Shown here: positions 44,272 to 56,330 of the stretch, one piece after another
Position numbering within the stretch: position 1 is the stretch's first letter
Layout: the number at the start of each line of letters is the position of its first letter
Assembly: GCA_035578155.1 (NCBI GenBank)
Contig: JAPWDM010000005.1
Coordinates: 48,006,954 to 48,070,953, forward strand
DNA length: 64,000 nt
DNA from: Brachynemurus nebulosus
Lineage: Eukaryota > Arthropoda > Insecta > Neuroptera > Myrmeleontidae
Reading direction: 5' to 3'
Program-made: the position numbers and the translations under genes
Notes under the pieces: model-generated
Database searches by the model: none
What the model was told of the DNA's origin: nothing
What the model saw: the letters and a program-made list of their open reading frames with translations, nothing else

Positions 44272-45576
44272 TAGGTATACACATGAAGGCAATAAAGGTA
44301 ACGTAAGTGTGATAAAAATAAAAAATAAAATAAAAAAAGTTTTGTACATACCAAACACGTAATAACAAATGCACATATAACAATATCACTTTTTTAAGGT
44401 AAAAATATTTTTAAATATACATGTAGTAATATCGTTTCTGAAAAAAAACATCGTGAAAAATGCAGATATTCTGTTCAAAACTAAATATGTATTTAATTAT
44501 CTAATATATTAATTTATTATTTTGTATAAAAAATACACAAACATGACAATTTGAAGATTTGAAAATAATATGTACATATGTGACTAGACGCCTATCAATT
44601 AATGTTTAAATAAATCAGAATATACATATGACATATCTTACATAATGATACATAAATTATGTAAGTGTTTCGTTTATTTAAAAAGTTTCATTATAATGAT
44701 ATCATTTTTGTAAGTAAAAATTTTGAATTAAAATATCTAATGGAACAACTGTATATACTACATTTTATCAAAAAAGAACTTGTGATAAGGTAAACAAATA
44801 ACGTTCCATCTCTTTCTCTGTATTCAGTTTGTGAAGTAACCTTATTGTGAAGCAAACGTGTATTATTTTCGTCCATTTAAATTTCTTCGTCTTTTAAAAA
44901 TAATTAATTTTCAATAATATTCAATCTAGAGAAAAGCACAAGAGGAAAAATTTATAAAATTCATTTTCTTTTATCTTGAATTTTAATTTAAATTAAAAAA
45001 ATAATTTTTATTCATACTACTCGTGTAGATATTCTTTGTTCCATTTTCCGCGGTAAGCGCAAAAAAATTGGTGTACTTAATATAACATAAAAAGTTTTCA
45101 ATTAAAAAAACCGGAACACATACCTATCCTGTAAAAAGAATGATGATTGTGGTCTGATTAACAAACACAATAAATTTATATAACCCTTCACTTAGTTCTT
45201 TGTATCGCCACTGTACCGGTACCGGAATGAACTCAGCGGCCGGCAGATATTCCTACGTCCAATTAAATAAACATTGCTTCAGTGAGTTAAAAAATTAGTT
45301 TCGACAGTTGTGTATATTAAGGAGGTCGGCACTACTACCAGTGTTGTCAGACGATTTTGAACTTCCCACTGGAAGTTACTGTAATGGGTCCGATTTTACG
45401 ATTTGCTAATTTGGACATAGCTCCACGTCACCTCAAGGTCACTAGAATCCGAATCCATCGTTTTAGCGTGATGTCTGTGTGTGCGCTCATTAGTTCGTTC
45501 GTTCGTTTGTTACTTCGTTAGTTCGTTCGTTCGTGATGTTTTTTTTGTCTCACTAATTTCATTAGATCGGATAAAG
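44272..45576. other. No gene; (GTTC)n-like patch
   Basis: TTAGTTCGTTCGTTCGTTTG and a second run at 45490-45533. Region 45190-45480 is GC-richer but shows no recognisable frame. Confidence 0.4.
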
Positions 45577-45685
45577 TTTTCAGCAAATTGGGATTAGCGG
45601 TTTGTTTTGTGTGTTAAAAAGACAGAATTAACTTTATGAACATAACACAGATTACTAATATGAATTTTTTTTACTATGTCTTTAA
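45577..45685 (-). repeat. Second copy of the repeat at 18889, interrupted by the mariner
   Basis: Reading the minus strand gives AAACAAACCGCTAATCCCAA then TTTGCTGAAAACTTT, matching 18975-19007. The continuation TATATAATGGCC is on the far side of the mariner at 46381. Confidence 0.8.
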
Positions 45686-45687
45686 TA

Positions 45688-46380
45688 TGAGGCATGTTTT
45701 TAAAGTAAGTACCGTTTTTAAATTACACCGCCGCAGCGCTGCAGTTGCCGTTTAGCGCATGCGCTTAGTGTAGCTACATCAGTTGGGAAGCCACAGACGC
45801 CATTACGACGCCGTTTGATCGAGTCTTCGTTTGTTTACGTGATTTTAAAATGCCGCCGACTATCGAGAATCCCGCCGACTGTGAAGTGCATTCATCGTCA
45901 AATCAGTGAAGTTTATGGTGAAAACATTACGAGTGAAGGAATGGTGCGGAAATAGATTAGGGCCTTCACAGATGGCCGCACAAACGTTCATGATGAGGAA
46001 CGAAGTGGGCGACCTTCAGTCATTACCGATGATCTCATTCAAAAAGTGGACTGTAAAGTGAAAGAGAACAGACGGTTCACAATTTCGTCCTTAGCTGAAA
46101 AATTTCCTGCTGTATCAAGAAGTTTTCTCTACGAAATTGATGAAGAATGATGAAGAAGTAAAAACGTCTGTGCAGCAGTGGTTGTCCAGTCTGGCGGCAA
46201 GCTTCTTTGACGACGGCATACAAAAGCTGGTCCCAAGATACGACAAGTGCCTTAATAATAATGGAAATTATGTAGAGAAGTAGAGGAAAGAATGCTCTTT
46301 CAGATAAATAAAGTTTTGTTTGAAAAATTTACTTGTTGATTTTTTTATATCAAAACGGTACTTACTTTAAAAACATGCCG
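45688..46380 (+). mobile_element. Internally deleted mariner element (693 bp)
   Basis: Inverted ends share GGCATGTTTTTAAAGTAAGT and ACCGTTTT, flanked by TA. Within it are the N-terminal DNA-binding part of a mariner transposase (from 45850; PPTIENPADCE, then ISEVYGENITSEGMV, DEERSGRPSVITDD and RRFTISSLAEKFP) and the last ~40 residues (near 46150-46285; WLSSLAASFFDDGIQKLVPR, YDKCL), while the catalytic D,D34D core is gone. An in-frame stop replaces the Trp after MVRK and a short deletion follows ENPADCE. Non-autonomous; could be moved only by a transposase from elsewhere. Confidence 0.93.
45850..46290 (+). pseudogene. Mariner transposase pseudogene (HTH domain and C-terminus only)
   Basis: Begins at the original ATG (45850). 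The helix-turn-helix region is readable to LAEKFPAVSRSFLYEI at about 46140, then the reading jumps to the C-terminal block. Family length is ~345 residues; fewer than 150 codons survive, with one nonsense change, and without any of the three catalytic aspartates. Confidence 0.9.
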
Positions 46381-46382
46381 TA

Positions 46383-46895
46383 TATAATGGCCTAAAAACC
46401 TAACTGTGAGGGCTAATATTTAATAGGTATGCATTTACAACAATTGCCATCGTCTTTTTAAAAAACTACGTCGATATACATATAAAATTTGGAAGGGAAT
46501 CATCTGTAGAAGACTTTGACAAACATAACCGACCATGGAATTCGGCCATTCTGTTGACGCGAGAACCTAAGTTATTTAAATTCCATAAGTGAACAAATAG
46601 AGTATGTTGAGAAAAAAGTATAAACAACCAAAATAGATTCGACCGGGATGGCACATAATTTGCAATTCATTATCTGTGGTTTTTGTTTATTATTCGTTCT
46701 AATATTAACATTTAAATTAATAAAATTGGAAACCTATATTATCGACAACTGTGTATTTATAAATACATACCTATACAAATTTATTATTGCACCCATGGTA
46801 TAGGGTGTCATCCACGATATTTGCCTTATTCGAAAATACCCAAATCAATTTTGGTATATGTAACATTTTTTATAAGACATAACATATTATGCATT
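46383..46895. other. No recognisable feature
   Basis: The first ~12 bases finish the repeat interrupted by the mariner. The rest is unassigned. Confidence 0.4.
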
Positions 46896-46903
46896 ATCTA
46901 AAG

Positions 46904-47128
46904 CAAGGGTGGCCAACCTGCGGCCCGTGGCCCGCCTAGGATTTCTTTTGGACCTCAAGATTCATTATACTTATACAAAATATATTTATTTTATAATGAC
47001 CAAGGTATTGAAAACCAACGTATTAAAAAAATACATAATATATGTGAACGCAAAATTTTTAATGCGGCCCGCGGAATTATGATGCGCTTCCAAAGTGGCC
47101 CGCAAGATCATTTGGCTGGCTATCTCTG
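46904..47128. mobile_element. hAT MITE, 225 bp, perfect 8-bp target duplication
   Basis: CAAGGGTGGCCAACCTGCGG at the left, a start known from animal hAT elements; right end inverted CAGAGATAGCCAGCCAAATG. ATCTAAAG on both sides (46896-46903, 47129-47136). Confidence 0.9.
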
Positions 47129-47185
47129 ATCTAAAGAGTAGTATATGTGATCGAATGGTTGTCAAACTAGAGGGGCTCTCGAACA

Positions 47186-47265
47186 ATGAATGTAGCCCTA
47201 GGGGGTAAGGGGCTTAAATATTTACCCAGAATTCCTGCGTTCGAGTCCCAGCTGATCTAGTTTGA
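47186..47265 (+). repeat. tRNA-like (SINE head) fragment
   Basis: TGTAGCCCTAGGGGGTAAGG (box A-like) and, ~46 bases on, TGCGTTCGAGTCCCAGCTG (box B-like) keep tRNA spacing. No cloverleaf with proper acceptor stem can be drawn, so this is a tRNA-derived SINE remnant and not a tRNA gene. Confidence 0.5.
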
Positions 47266-48177
47266 TAATTTTCCAATCACTATGTGATTTTTAACTAACA
47301 AGACAAATTGATTATAAGTAGGTATGTAGTTGAACACTAATAGGTGAACTCAAGTGAAGAAGATTAAAAAAAAATGACAAAACTCTTGTTAAAACAAAAG
47401 AAATCGTAGAAATCAACCAGATATAAGTCATTGTAATTTTTGAAAAATTTTCCAATATGATCGACTTATTACATAGAAAACTCCCGTTACGCAATCCACT
47501 GGGACCAAATTGCTAAATCAGAAAGTCAAAGATCACGGGCGTCAATGTTTCTGATTTATGTATTTGTATGATTTACTGTTACAAACTATTACTTAGACAC
47601 TAACACATTCAAACATATTTGCTTTAACACATGGAGGGGTGCCATTGTACACATCTTGTGTGCGACGAAATTGCTAAATGGGAGCGTGCTATGTAGCTAA
47701 AAATTGATTAGAACTTTTGAAAATTTCTTAAAAATTCAACACAATAGAATGCAGCAATAAGCAAGATTAGTTTCGCTCATGGAAAAATTCAAGACAGGAC
47801 TCAGCTCAAGTCATAGATTAAACTTTACAGGATTAAGACTAAGATTAGAACTAACTATGTGGGGCTTGGTACAAATTTTGCTTACTGGGCCTTAAATATT
47901 ACATTGTACAAATTCGTACAGTCAGGGGTAGGGTGACCTCCATATAAACGATTTGGAAATTTTCAACAAACGACATTACCTTATAGTACTGCGCTTGTTA
48001 AACAAAGTTACCGGCATAATAAATTCTCGACATATACATTTTGTTTTTGCATACAGAATTTCAGTTGAATGTAAGTGCTTTGAATGAAATGCTGTCGTTT
48101 TCTATGTTACAAATTTTCTGCAATGAGAAAACGCATATTCATATGTGATTTTTATTTCATCTTCGTAAATCTTTACT
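47266..48177. other. No recognisable feature
   Basis: AT-rich; nothing supported before the minisatellite. Confidence 0.4.
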
Positions 48178-48362
48178 ACAGAACAGCTGTAAGCTTCCAT
48201 TTTTCATACAGAATTGCTGTCACTTTACTACTTTTAGTACAGAACTGCGGTAACGTTAGTACTTTTGGTGTAAAATCGCTGTAACCTTACTACTTTTGGT
48301 ATAGAACCGCTGTAACGTTACTACTTCTGGTATAGAACCGCCGTAATCTTACTACTTTTAGT
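48178..48362. repeat. 31-bp minisatellite, six units
   Basis: Units start near 48178, 48208, 48239, 48270, 48301 and 48332, each a variant of ATAGAACCGCTGTAACGTTA plus CTACTTTTGGT. A final degenerate unit with an insertion follows to ~48421. Units are contiguous and have no spacers. Confidence 0.9.
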
Positions 48363-48569
48363 ACAGAACCTTTAGAGAAGCGCTCTAGAAGTGCTATGAT
48401 CTCGCTACTTTTAGTAAGTACAGAAAGATGGATAAAACTACTGAAGAGGTAAATCGATCTTAACTAATGGTAGATCCAAAGTAATAATTTGTTGTTTCTT
48501 GTCTTGGGAAAGATCCTATAAGTAAAATATATACATATATATAAAGGGTTTTTGGTGATGTGGTGATGT

Positions 48570-48606
48570 GGTACGTTTCGGAGTTTTTGGAATCCCCCTC
48601 ATCAGG
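48570..48606 (-). ncRNA. Candidate degenerate hammerhead ribozyme core (left)
   Basis: On the minus strand CCTGATGAGGGGGATTCCAA, then AAACTCCGAAACGTACC. GGGG of the first part can pair with CTCC before GAAAC. No convincing stem I partner or NUH cleavage site in the adjacent sequence. Confidence 0.35.
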
Positions 48607-49324
48607 CCTTATCAACAAAACAAAATTAAATTAAATTAAAAGTTAACAACATTCAAGCATTAGAAAAACATCAATAAGAAAAAATTGTTAAAAAATTCTT
48701 ACAAAAAGAAATAAAAATTGTTCGTTTTTAAAAAACGTCAATTTTAGATAAAAAGAAAATAAAAATATTATTATTATAGGTTAACAAAAAGTTCAAAGAA
48801 CTGCACATAATTAAACAAAAACAAATAAAATATTCTATAAAATATCATAATATATAAAAATATCATAATAAATAATTAGAATGAAGTTATTATAAAATAG
48901 TTAAAACAATTAAAAGTAAAATATATATTGTTCAAAACACATTTTTATATATCATTTAATATAAAGATGTGTTTTGAAAAATATATATTTTACCTTTAAT
49001 TGTTTTAACTATTTTATAATAACTTCATTTTAATTATTTATTATGATATTTTATAAAATATTTTAATTTTTTTGGTTTAATTATGTGCAGATTCTTGAAC
49101 TTTTTGTTAACCTATAATAATTTTATTTTTATTTATTTTCTTTTTATCTGAAATTCGGGTTTTTTAAAAAAGAACAATATTTAATTTCATTTTGTAAGTA
49201 TTTTTTAACAATTTTTTCTTAATGCTGTTTTTCTAATACTTGAATATTGTTAGCTTTTAATTTGATTTAATTTTATTTTGTTGATAAGGTCTGATGAGGG
49301 GGACTCTAAAAACTCCGAAACTTA
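48570..49324. mobile_element. Fold-back element, ~375-bp arms, hammerhead-like motif at each end
   Basis: Arms run from GTTTCGGAGTTTTTGGAATC (48575) to the centre near 48948 and back out to ACTCCGAAAC at 49321; most of each arm can be aligned. Reading outward, each end shows CTGATGAGGGGGA, a short loop, then CTCCGAAAC: the CUGAUGA and GAAA core of hammerhead ribozymes with a 4-bp stem II between. Such motifs are known from Penelope-like elements and retrozymes. Clear stems I and III were not found. Confidence 0.75.
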
Positions 49325-49325
49325 C
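49289..49325 (+). ncRNA. Candidate degenerate hammerhead ribozyme core (right)
   Basis: GTCTGATGAGGGGGACTCTA, then AAAACTCCGAAACTTAC. Stem II is kept although loop bases differ from the left copy. Confidence 0.35.
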
Positions 49326-50234
49326 TTCAGTGAAATATAAATTATTTTCAAACATTCAACTAATGATTATATTTCCAAAATATCCGTTTCCTTAATATAA
49401 GTAGAATAGTAATAGTTAAATTGGTAAAATTTTCGGATACTAACAAAATTTTTAGGGATATAATTGAAATAAATAACATACTTATAAATAATAACGATAA
49501 TTTTGATTTCATTAAATAAATCGATATTGGCTATCAAAGGTCACATTTAGGTTTTTGATTTTACAACTTGCTAAAAATACATCTAATATATTCTTAAATA
49601 TTTAATTAACTGTATCAATAATCCATATCCTTCATTTATACAGTATTCATGTTCTCATTGTATATGAGAAAATGTATTTTCGTAAATTTTCGCATACGAT
49701 GAAAATAAAGTGATTATAGTTATTTATATTTATTAATACAGCAATATTCTAGTAACATATTTTTTTTACGACAGATCTTTATTTTTCTGCTAAAAGTATT
49801 ATGTTTGTTCCAATTATTTAAGTATAGTGGTGACTTTAGTAATAAACACATATGGGATTAATAATTTATATTCTTATTTTGCCAGAATTCATAAAACTGT
49901 TTTGAATTTAGGGCCACTAAAAGACGTATTTTATTTTTAATTTTGTTATAATGCCAACATTTTATGAAAACAAACAATTTTTCATCAAAATTTTCAATTA
50001 AATCCACCGAAATGTTTGATTTTTACCGTCAAATAGCAAGCGGGAAGTAAGCTGTGCTTAGCAAATTGTTACTTGTCTCTATAGACCAAGTTATGTGATC
50101 ATGAAAAAAATCGATGCCGAGTTCTTAGCGAAACTGTCTGACTGTCTATAAGGAGAACTATTTTGATCTCTAACTATGAAAAGTATGAAACCACATAAGG
50201 AATTTTGATGAAGTTTGGTATGGGGATGTAAGTT
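49326..50234. other. No gene; possible family R fragment
   Basis: 50110-50230 (GAGTTCTTAGCGAAACTGTC, TGACTGTCTATAAGGAG) has the texture of family R's left part. Otherwise AT-rich and unassigned. Confidence 0.35.
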
Positions 50235-51172
50235 CACTAACAAGTAACACAACCCAAGTGCTAATCGCCAATCTTCTTGAAACTTTATTGGTGTGTAGAA
50301 TCGGCGAAAATAAGGGACTCGTATTTTTTTCTATCAATCAAGGCCCACCCTCACGGTGTGAAACCATCCTTTAAATTTGGGTTTCAAATCGTATTTATTA
50401 AGATATCTCGAAAACTATAAGAGATAGAGAAAAACTTTAAACCTAAAAATGTTCTTCTTTAAAAGACCTATTCACCTATATAGGTTAAACCAGGGTCGGG
50501 TTTATAAGAGGGGTTGGAGGGATGAAAATGGGGTAAATTTTGTTGTACAGCTTAAGTGATTCAATGTATTAAATTTTTATTAGCATGAGTGGAAAGAGCA
50601 CCAAAAATTAGGGGATACGTGTTTTTGTCTTTTTCCGAAATATGTGTGGTATTCAAGACATATAAGGAAGAAAAAATAGGATAGATTATATTGCATTATT
50701 ATTTATTGCAAATACCTTCTATATTTTTTAATTTTTTGATTATTTCATCATGGAAATATATAAATTTTTACTTTCCGATAATGGTTCGTGTATTTTTCAG
50801 TAGGTACTTACTGAATTGGTAATTTAATCATGTGCATATTTGGTTACACCTATTCTATATGTTTTACACTTATTTCTGCAAAAGCTGTGTGACCTGCCTG
50901 TGTTAATGAATACTCGACAAGATATTAGACTCGACACTATGTAGGTGAATAGGTCTTTTAAAGTTTTCCTCTACCTCTTATAGTTTTCGAGATATCTAAA
51001 TAAACACGATTTGAACCCCAAATTTAAGGGCTGGTTTCACCCCGTGAACGTGGGCCTTGGCAGATAAAAAAAAATATGGGTCCCCTTATTTTTGCCTATT
51101 CTACACACCAGAAAAGTTTGAAGAAGATTGACGATTGGCACTTGGGTAGTGTTACTTGTAAGATACACAACC
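50235..51172. mobile_element. Imperfect fold-back, ~250-bp arms
   Basis: Left arm 50235-50490 and right arm 50935-51172 pair through GTGTTACTTGTTAGTG-like ends, CGCCAATCTTCTTGAAACTT, GGTGTGTAGAAT, ATTTGGGTTTCAAATCG and GATATCTCGAAAACTATAAG. Spacer of ~440 bp without a frame. Confidence 0.75.
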
Positions 51173-51337
51173 TGGTCAATACACACAAAAGACGGTTTTA
51201 TTGTGGACGGGGACTCTTGAATTTTGAAAATACCGCCAAAACGGACAGATAGGGAGTTTGCAGTAAAACGGATCCAACGATTTTGAATAAACCACATGAA
51301 ATCGAACACATTTGCTGTTTAACGAAACAATCCTTGA

Positions 51338-51681
51338 AAAATGAAAAAATTTTTTAGCGACAGCCTGCATATAAATTATTAAGAACGAACTAAAAGAAAA
51401 TTGTTCTATATGTTTTTAGTCATTTAAATGACCATCTTCAGGAAAAATCAATAATTCAGTTGTGAAACAACTGAGAAAAAAATATCAAAAGGACATAACC
51501 TCCAAATATCAAGTGGATGTCAAAAATGACAAACGAAATAAAAGAAATTAAAAAATCAAAGAATCAAAAAATTAACGGACCCCTGAATTTCATTTAAATG
51601 ACTGAAACATGTAGAACAATTTTCTTTTAGTTCGTTCTTAATAATTTATATGCAGGCTGTCGCTAAAAATTTTTTTCATTA
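51338..51681. mobile_element. Near-perfect inverted repeat, ~95-bp arms, 145-bp spacer
   Basis: AGCGACAGCCTGCATATAAA…TTATTAAGAACGAACTAAAA…GAAAATTGTTCTA at the left is inverted at 51571-51681. AATCCTTGAAAAAT occurs just outside both ends (51328, 51715), a possible target duplication. Confidence 0.8.
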
Positions 51682-51684
51682 TTC

Positions 51685-54600
51685 ATTTTACCTGCAGTTG
51701 GATTCTAATAATTTAATCCTTGAAAAATTTTGAGAGCTGAGAGGCGTTGAAAAAGGATATATGCGGGGGCAAACTACTTTTTCTCCTTCATTATCTATTA
51801 ATGTTCTAAGATCAAGTGTTGCACTAAGTTACCCATTTTCACATATTTTTCAAAAAGTCAATAGAAACCCCGTTTGAACTGAACTTACTGAACGACAGTG
51901 CATACTTTTGATTGGGTTTGTTACTGGAAAAGTGGAAAATATCTAGCCTCAACAATTTTCAGTTCAACTATTTTTGTCTACTCTATATCAATTTGTAATA
52001 CAAATCATTAAAAATGTATATTGTTTAATGTTTTTATGTCATTAGTTATGTTTAGTGTGGTAGATTCACTGGTTGTGGTGGTGGTGGAGGTGGTGGTGCT
52101 GATGGCGGCAGCGCTGGTGACTATGCATATATATTGACATTACATAAATTATTAACAAAGACCGCCACCATCGATGACCATCAGTGCCTATTAGTGACCA
52201 AATTAATGAAAAACTCTACTCATATAACAATAATCAGTGAACCACTAAAATTATATTATGTTGTGGCTTTTATTTTATTATTCGTTGATAATACAAAATA
52301 TCTATTATACTGATCGAAAATTTAGGTGGATACATACATATATTGATTAAAAGTTATTCATTTGTACCCATTTTTAATTAGGTATTGACAGTTTTAAGTC
52401 TCACTTTCGGTTCAATTCGATTCCCTCCCAATCCCCCACCCCTGTATGTGCTCTGTTATCGATTACCGCGCCAGTTTCAAGTATTAAAGTAGCTGTTGAG
52501 TTTGTACAGTCAGAAAGAAAATCTACAATTTTTTGAACATTTTAGTGTCGAACTGCAATTTTATATGTACATAACATATCTTTGAAACTCCTGCCACATT
52601 TCGCTCATTGTGAAATGTTACTAGACTTTGGATTAACAATTTATTTACCCAAAGAAATATATTTTAACTACCTACGCATATCCTATCCAAATTCGAATCT
52701 TCCTATAAACGTTTAAAAACAGATTTTTGTAATTCTGAATTAAAAAGTTAACTTTATAAACGCCAATAAAAATATGAAAGAAGTAGCTACCTTTTCCAAG
52801 CGTGAAACTGCGAAAAATATTATATGCAACACTTGCAAAATAGGTGTTGTTTGCATACGGCGTAATTGTCCACGCTTCGGCAAGACTCGTTGGACAGCTG
52901 TTTCCACTCGTGAAAAATAATACACCTTCATTTTGCTATTTGTTGCATAAATAACTACTTACTACCCGTTTATTATTCAAAATTTTAGATTTTACTATCA
53001 TTATTCATTAGAATAGAACAAAAATTCACCATTTACTGTAAGAGTCGCCACTATTTTTTAATACATTATAAATTATAATGCATTTTCCTTAAACTTAGAC
53101 TTCCTAACCGACATGAAAATTTAAAGGAATTTTTTTATTCCGAAATTACTGGTGCAACAGAAACATTGTAATTGCTTTTCTCCTCCCTAAAATAAAAATT
53201 TTGTATAAATAAAAATACTATTATTGAATACAGAGTATTGAATAATGTAATTGAATCCGAGGAAAACGGAAAAAATTATTTTAGTAGGTTTACGCGTGAG
53301 TTACTTTACGCACATGTACTCTACTGAAACAAAAAGTTATTGCATAACTTACAGTCCAGCATAACTACACCAACACTTGCTGATTATAAAAATATTTATA
53401 GAAGTCTGTTTAATATGTACACAGGTATATATCTATATACTACAATAGGTCTTTCAAAACAATTTTGCAAAGTGTGCACTTTTGGTTTTACCAACGATTT
53501 TTATACATCCATAAATTTGTTAGGGTATTTAGTTCGATACAAACAAAGTAAGATTATTATTATGTGAAAGGCAAACTTAGGCAAAACTTTATTGTTGCTT
53601 AAGATGTTTTAATCATACGACCGCAACTAAAACTTATAATTTTATACTAAAGTGATTATACAATGTACATAGTTATACAATAATGTGTGAAGGGTACAAG
53701 AGGAGAACTTGTTAAGCATTCAACAGTAAAAACACACACTTTTCTATAGGTAGGCATACTTTCTAAATAATTATGTTTTTTCTTCCTGACCATTTGGTTA
53801 TTTATTAAAACAAAATTGGATCAGTTGTAAGAAAAACTAATATAATAAGTAACTAAAAGTTAAAAGAAGCAAGTTATCATGCCGTATCCTGTACCCTACA
53901 TAAATGAAATACGAAAAGCTTATATGTAAAATAGAAATATGGCAACAGGGTATTATAAAGTTTTGATTTCATACGATATGTGCTTAAAATTTAGTTATAT
54001 TATACGACTTAATCAAAAGTGGTAATTCGTCATCCATTTTGAAGGTCGAAATTTTGCCTAAAATATATTTTTTCTCTAAAATCTATTTATCCATAATCGA
54101 TTTCAATTATTTCAAACACGTATACCATAAGCTTCAAATTGCATAATTACGTTGTTAAGATTTGCTTCAGAAACACCACGTCTATAAGCTATATGCCAAA
54201 TTTCATTCAGTTTCAATTTTCGGAAGTAACACCTAGCCACCAAACCTGATCACAGCAAGCGCATGTAAAGATATTTTTGGATATTTCCCGATGTCTGGAA
54301 AGACATAATATGACAGTGGAAGCAAAAATTTTGAACAAAACATTAATTTAAAATTTAAGTTTAATTCAACTTAAATTTAACAGGACACATGACCGTTTTA
54401 ACCAACCGGATATAGTATCCTTTAAGCACTCGATTTTCTTCCACCTACTGACAAAAGGCAATGTATTATACTATTATTTGATGAATCGAAAATCATTACA
54501 ATAAAGCCATCAATTCGTTTGTTTAACACCAAAACAAAAAAAGAAAACAAACTCGAAAAAAAAAGACATTCTAAATGAACTGAAAGGATTTTTTGATAAC

Positions 54601-55094
54601 AAATGAACAATGTAGGTTCTGGCGTGTCTGTTTAATTCCGTTCTATATAGGATTTCACATCGGACGGGATCGAAATGCGGATCGAACATAAAAAACTTTT
54701 ACTCAAATAACAAAATAAATTACATCGGGAGGTGGTGATTTAACTTAACATATTATAGTGTTGGTTCACTATCGAAAACACAATGTAACTTGTGGTGTAT
54801 AGCGAAATAACGCCCCTTCGAGCTACCAACACATCAAACTGAGAGTAGTGCACGTTGATTTATTTATGTTCCAGTTAAAATATATGATGTTCCCACAAGC
54901 TGCAGCTCGTCTAGCTCGGTAACTGTAGTCAGTGATTAATTTATTTGGAAATTTTATATTTTCCTTTTGATCGACTAGGATGTAGTTAGCGATGGGCTCC
55001 ATATTGTTTTACAACAAGCGTTGAATAAAGATTTGTACATAAACTATAAATTCCCTGGAATTTCCACGCGATCAATTTCGACGAGGGAAATGAA
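51685..55094. other. Long unassigned stretch with a GGT-rich patch
   Basis: GTGGTGGTGGTGGAGGTGGT and following GGCGGCAGC at 52074-52113 form a short trinucleotide repeat. A GC-richer interval 52780-52910 and several 60-75-codon frames contain nothing recognisable. No RNA or bounded element found. Confidence 0.4.
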
Positions 55095-55099
55095 TTTTT

Positions 55100-56330
55100 T
55101 GGGGTTCCGAAGAAAAAATCTTTTTGAAACCCTATGATTATTTCTCAAGATACTTCTCCATATTGAATGAAAACTTAATTTACGAATAACTGAGCTTCAA
55201 AATAAGTATTTTATTTTTTGTATCCCGGTCCTTATAGCTTTTTAACTATGGGTCACTAACTAACTTAAGGGGAACCAGTAGTGTGACAATTTTGATAAAA
55301 TTGGAAAAATTTTGTTTGCATGTTTCGATAATCTATACCTTTGAAAATAGCGTAAGTACTAAAATTTCAACTGCATATCTCAAATAGTTTTTGAGTTACA
55401 GCCATCTGAAGAGCGGATTCTGATTTTCATTGTTAACTTTGAGGTATTGAGAAATGTGTGAAAGTTGATAGTTCGGGAGTTATGAACCCTCAGTTTTCCG
55501 ATCGAATAAGAAATGTAATTTTTGCAGGCTAAAAATCAAATTTTCGCACTAAATTTGAAACTTATTTTTAAAAACTTCGCCATTTTGTTAAATTTCAATT
55601 ATTTTTTCGATTGAAGTTCATGGCACGGAAAATACCTTCTAGTTTAATAGACTTTTTGGTTTTCTTGATTTCAGGCACTGTGAATATCGCTATCACTGGA
55701 GCAGTGGGGGCGGACTTTTTTTGGAGGCTTTGGAGATCGCGAATAACTCACTGAATTTTCAATTTTCTGGTCCAAAAATTTTATCATGAATTTATTATAT
55801 ATCAAGAATATATCCTTAAAATATTAAAACATTCCATACAGTAGTTTTCTTTAAAAAAAATTCCCAAAAGTCACCTTTTTTTAGACGGTCACAATAGTGC
55901 TTCCCCTTAACATAAGATGCAATAAAAATTACTTATGCCAAGATGTATTTGCAACTGTTTGGTGATATAAGCAACCAAGTTTTCATCAGTCAAATAAAAT
56001 GTATATGAAAATATGGGGTTTTGATTTGGTATTAAGAAACTTCCCTGAAAAATTCAAGTCTAGATAATTAGGGGAAATGCTGAAACGAGAATATAATTTT
56101 CGTTTATTGTTGTCGCATATTCACTACTCTTAAAGAAAACGTCTTTCCTTATGGAAAATTAAAACTAAAAAAATTGGCACCGGCACATAAGTGCTTAGTT
56201 TACCGTGCATGAACAGCGAATAAATACTGATAAACAAGCGGAGTTGTAACGCATATAAAATAAACTACCAATATACTAACTAGCGAACCCAGACTTAATG
56301 CGTGTCCAATACGCACTCGACCAATTTTTC
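55100..56330 (+). repeat. Dispersed repeat family R copy, interrupted by TTAA MITE copy 2
   Basis: Begins GGGGTTCCGAAGAAAAAATC, then GAAACCCTATG. After the MITE (55265-55910) it ends GCGAACCCAGACTTAATGCG, GTGTCCAATACGCACTCGAC. Second case of a TTAA MITE inside this family. Confidence 0.65.
55265..55910. mobile_element. TTAA-flanked MITE, copy 2
   Basis: TTAA at both edges; GGGGAACCAGTAGTGTGAC at the left, GGGGAAGCACTATTGTGAC inverted at the right. Reverse orientation to copy 1 and ~220 bp shorter, missing an internal segment. A plus-strand frame from about 55618 (MARKIPSSLIDFLVF) to the stop at 55754 corresponds to copy 1's minus-strand frame. Confidence 0.8.

Noticed and set aside
47186..47265. 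A functional tRNA gene
   Set aside because: Box A/B-like words only; no acceptor stem or anticodon arm can be drawn.
48178..48421. Regular repeats that could suggest a CRISPR-like array
   Set aside because: Units are contiguous with no unique spacers and the setting is eukaryotic. This is a minisatellite.
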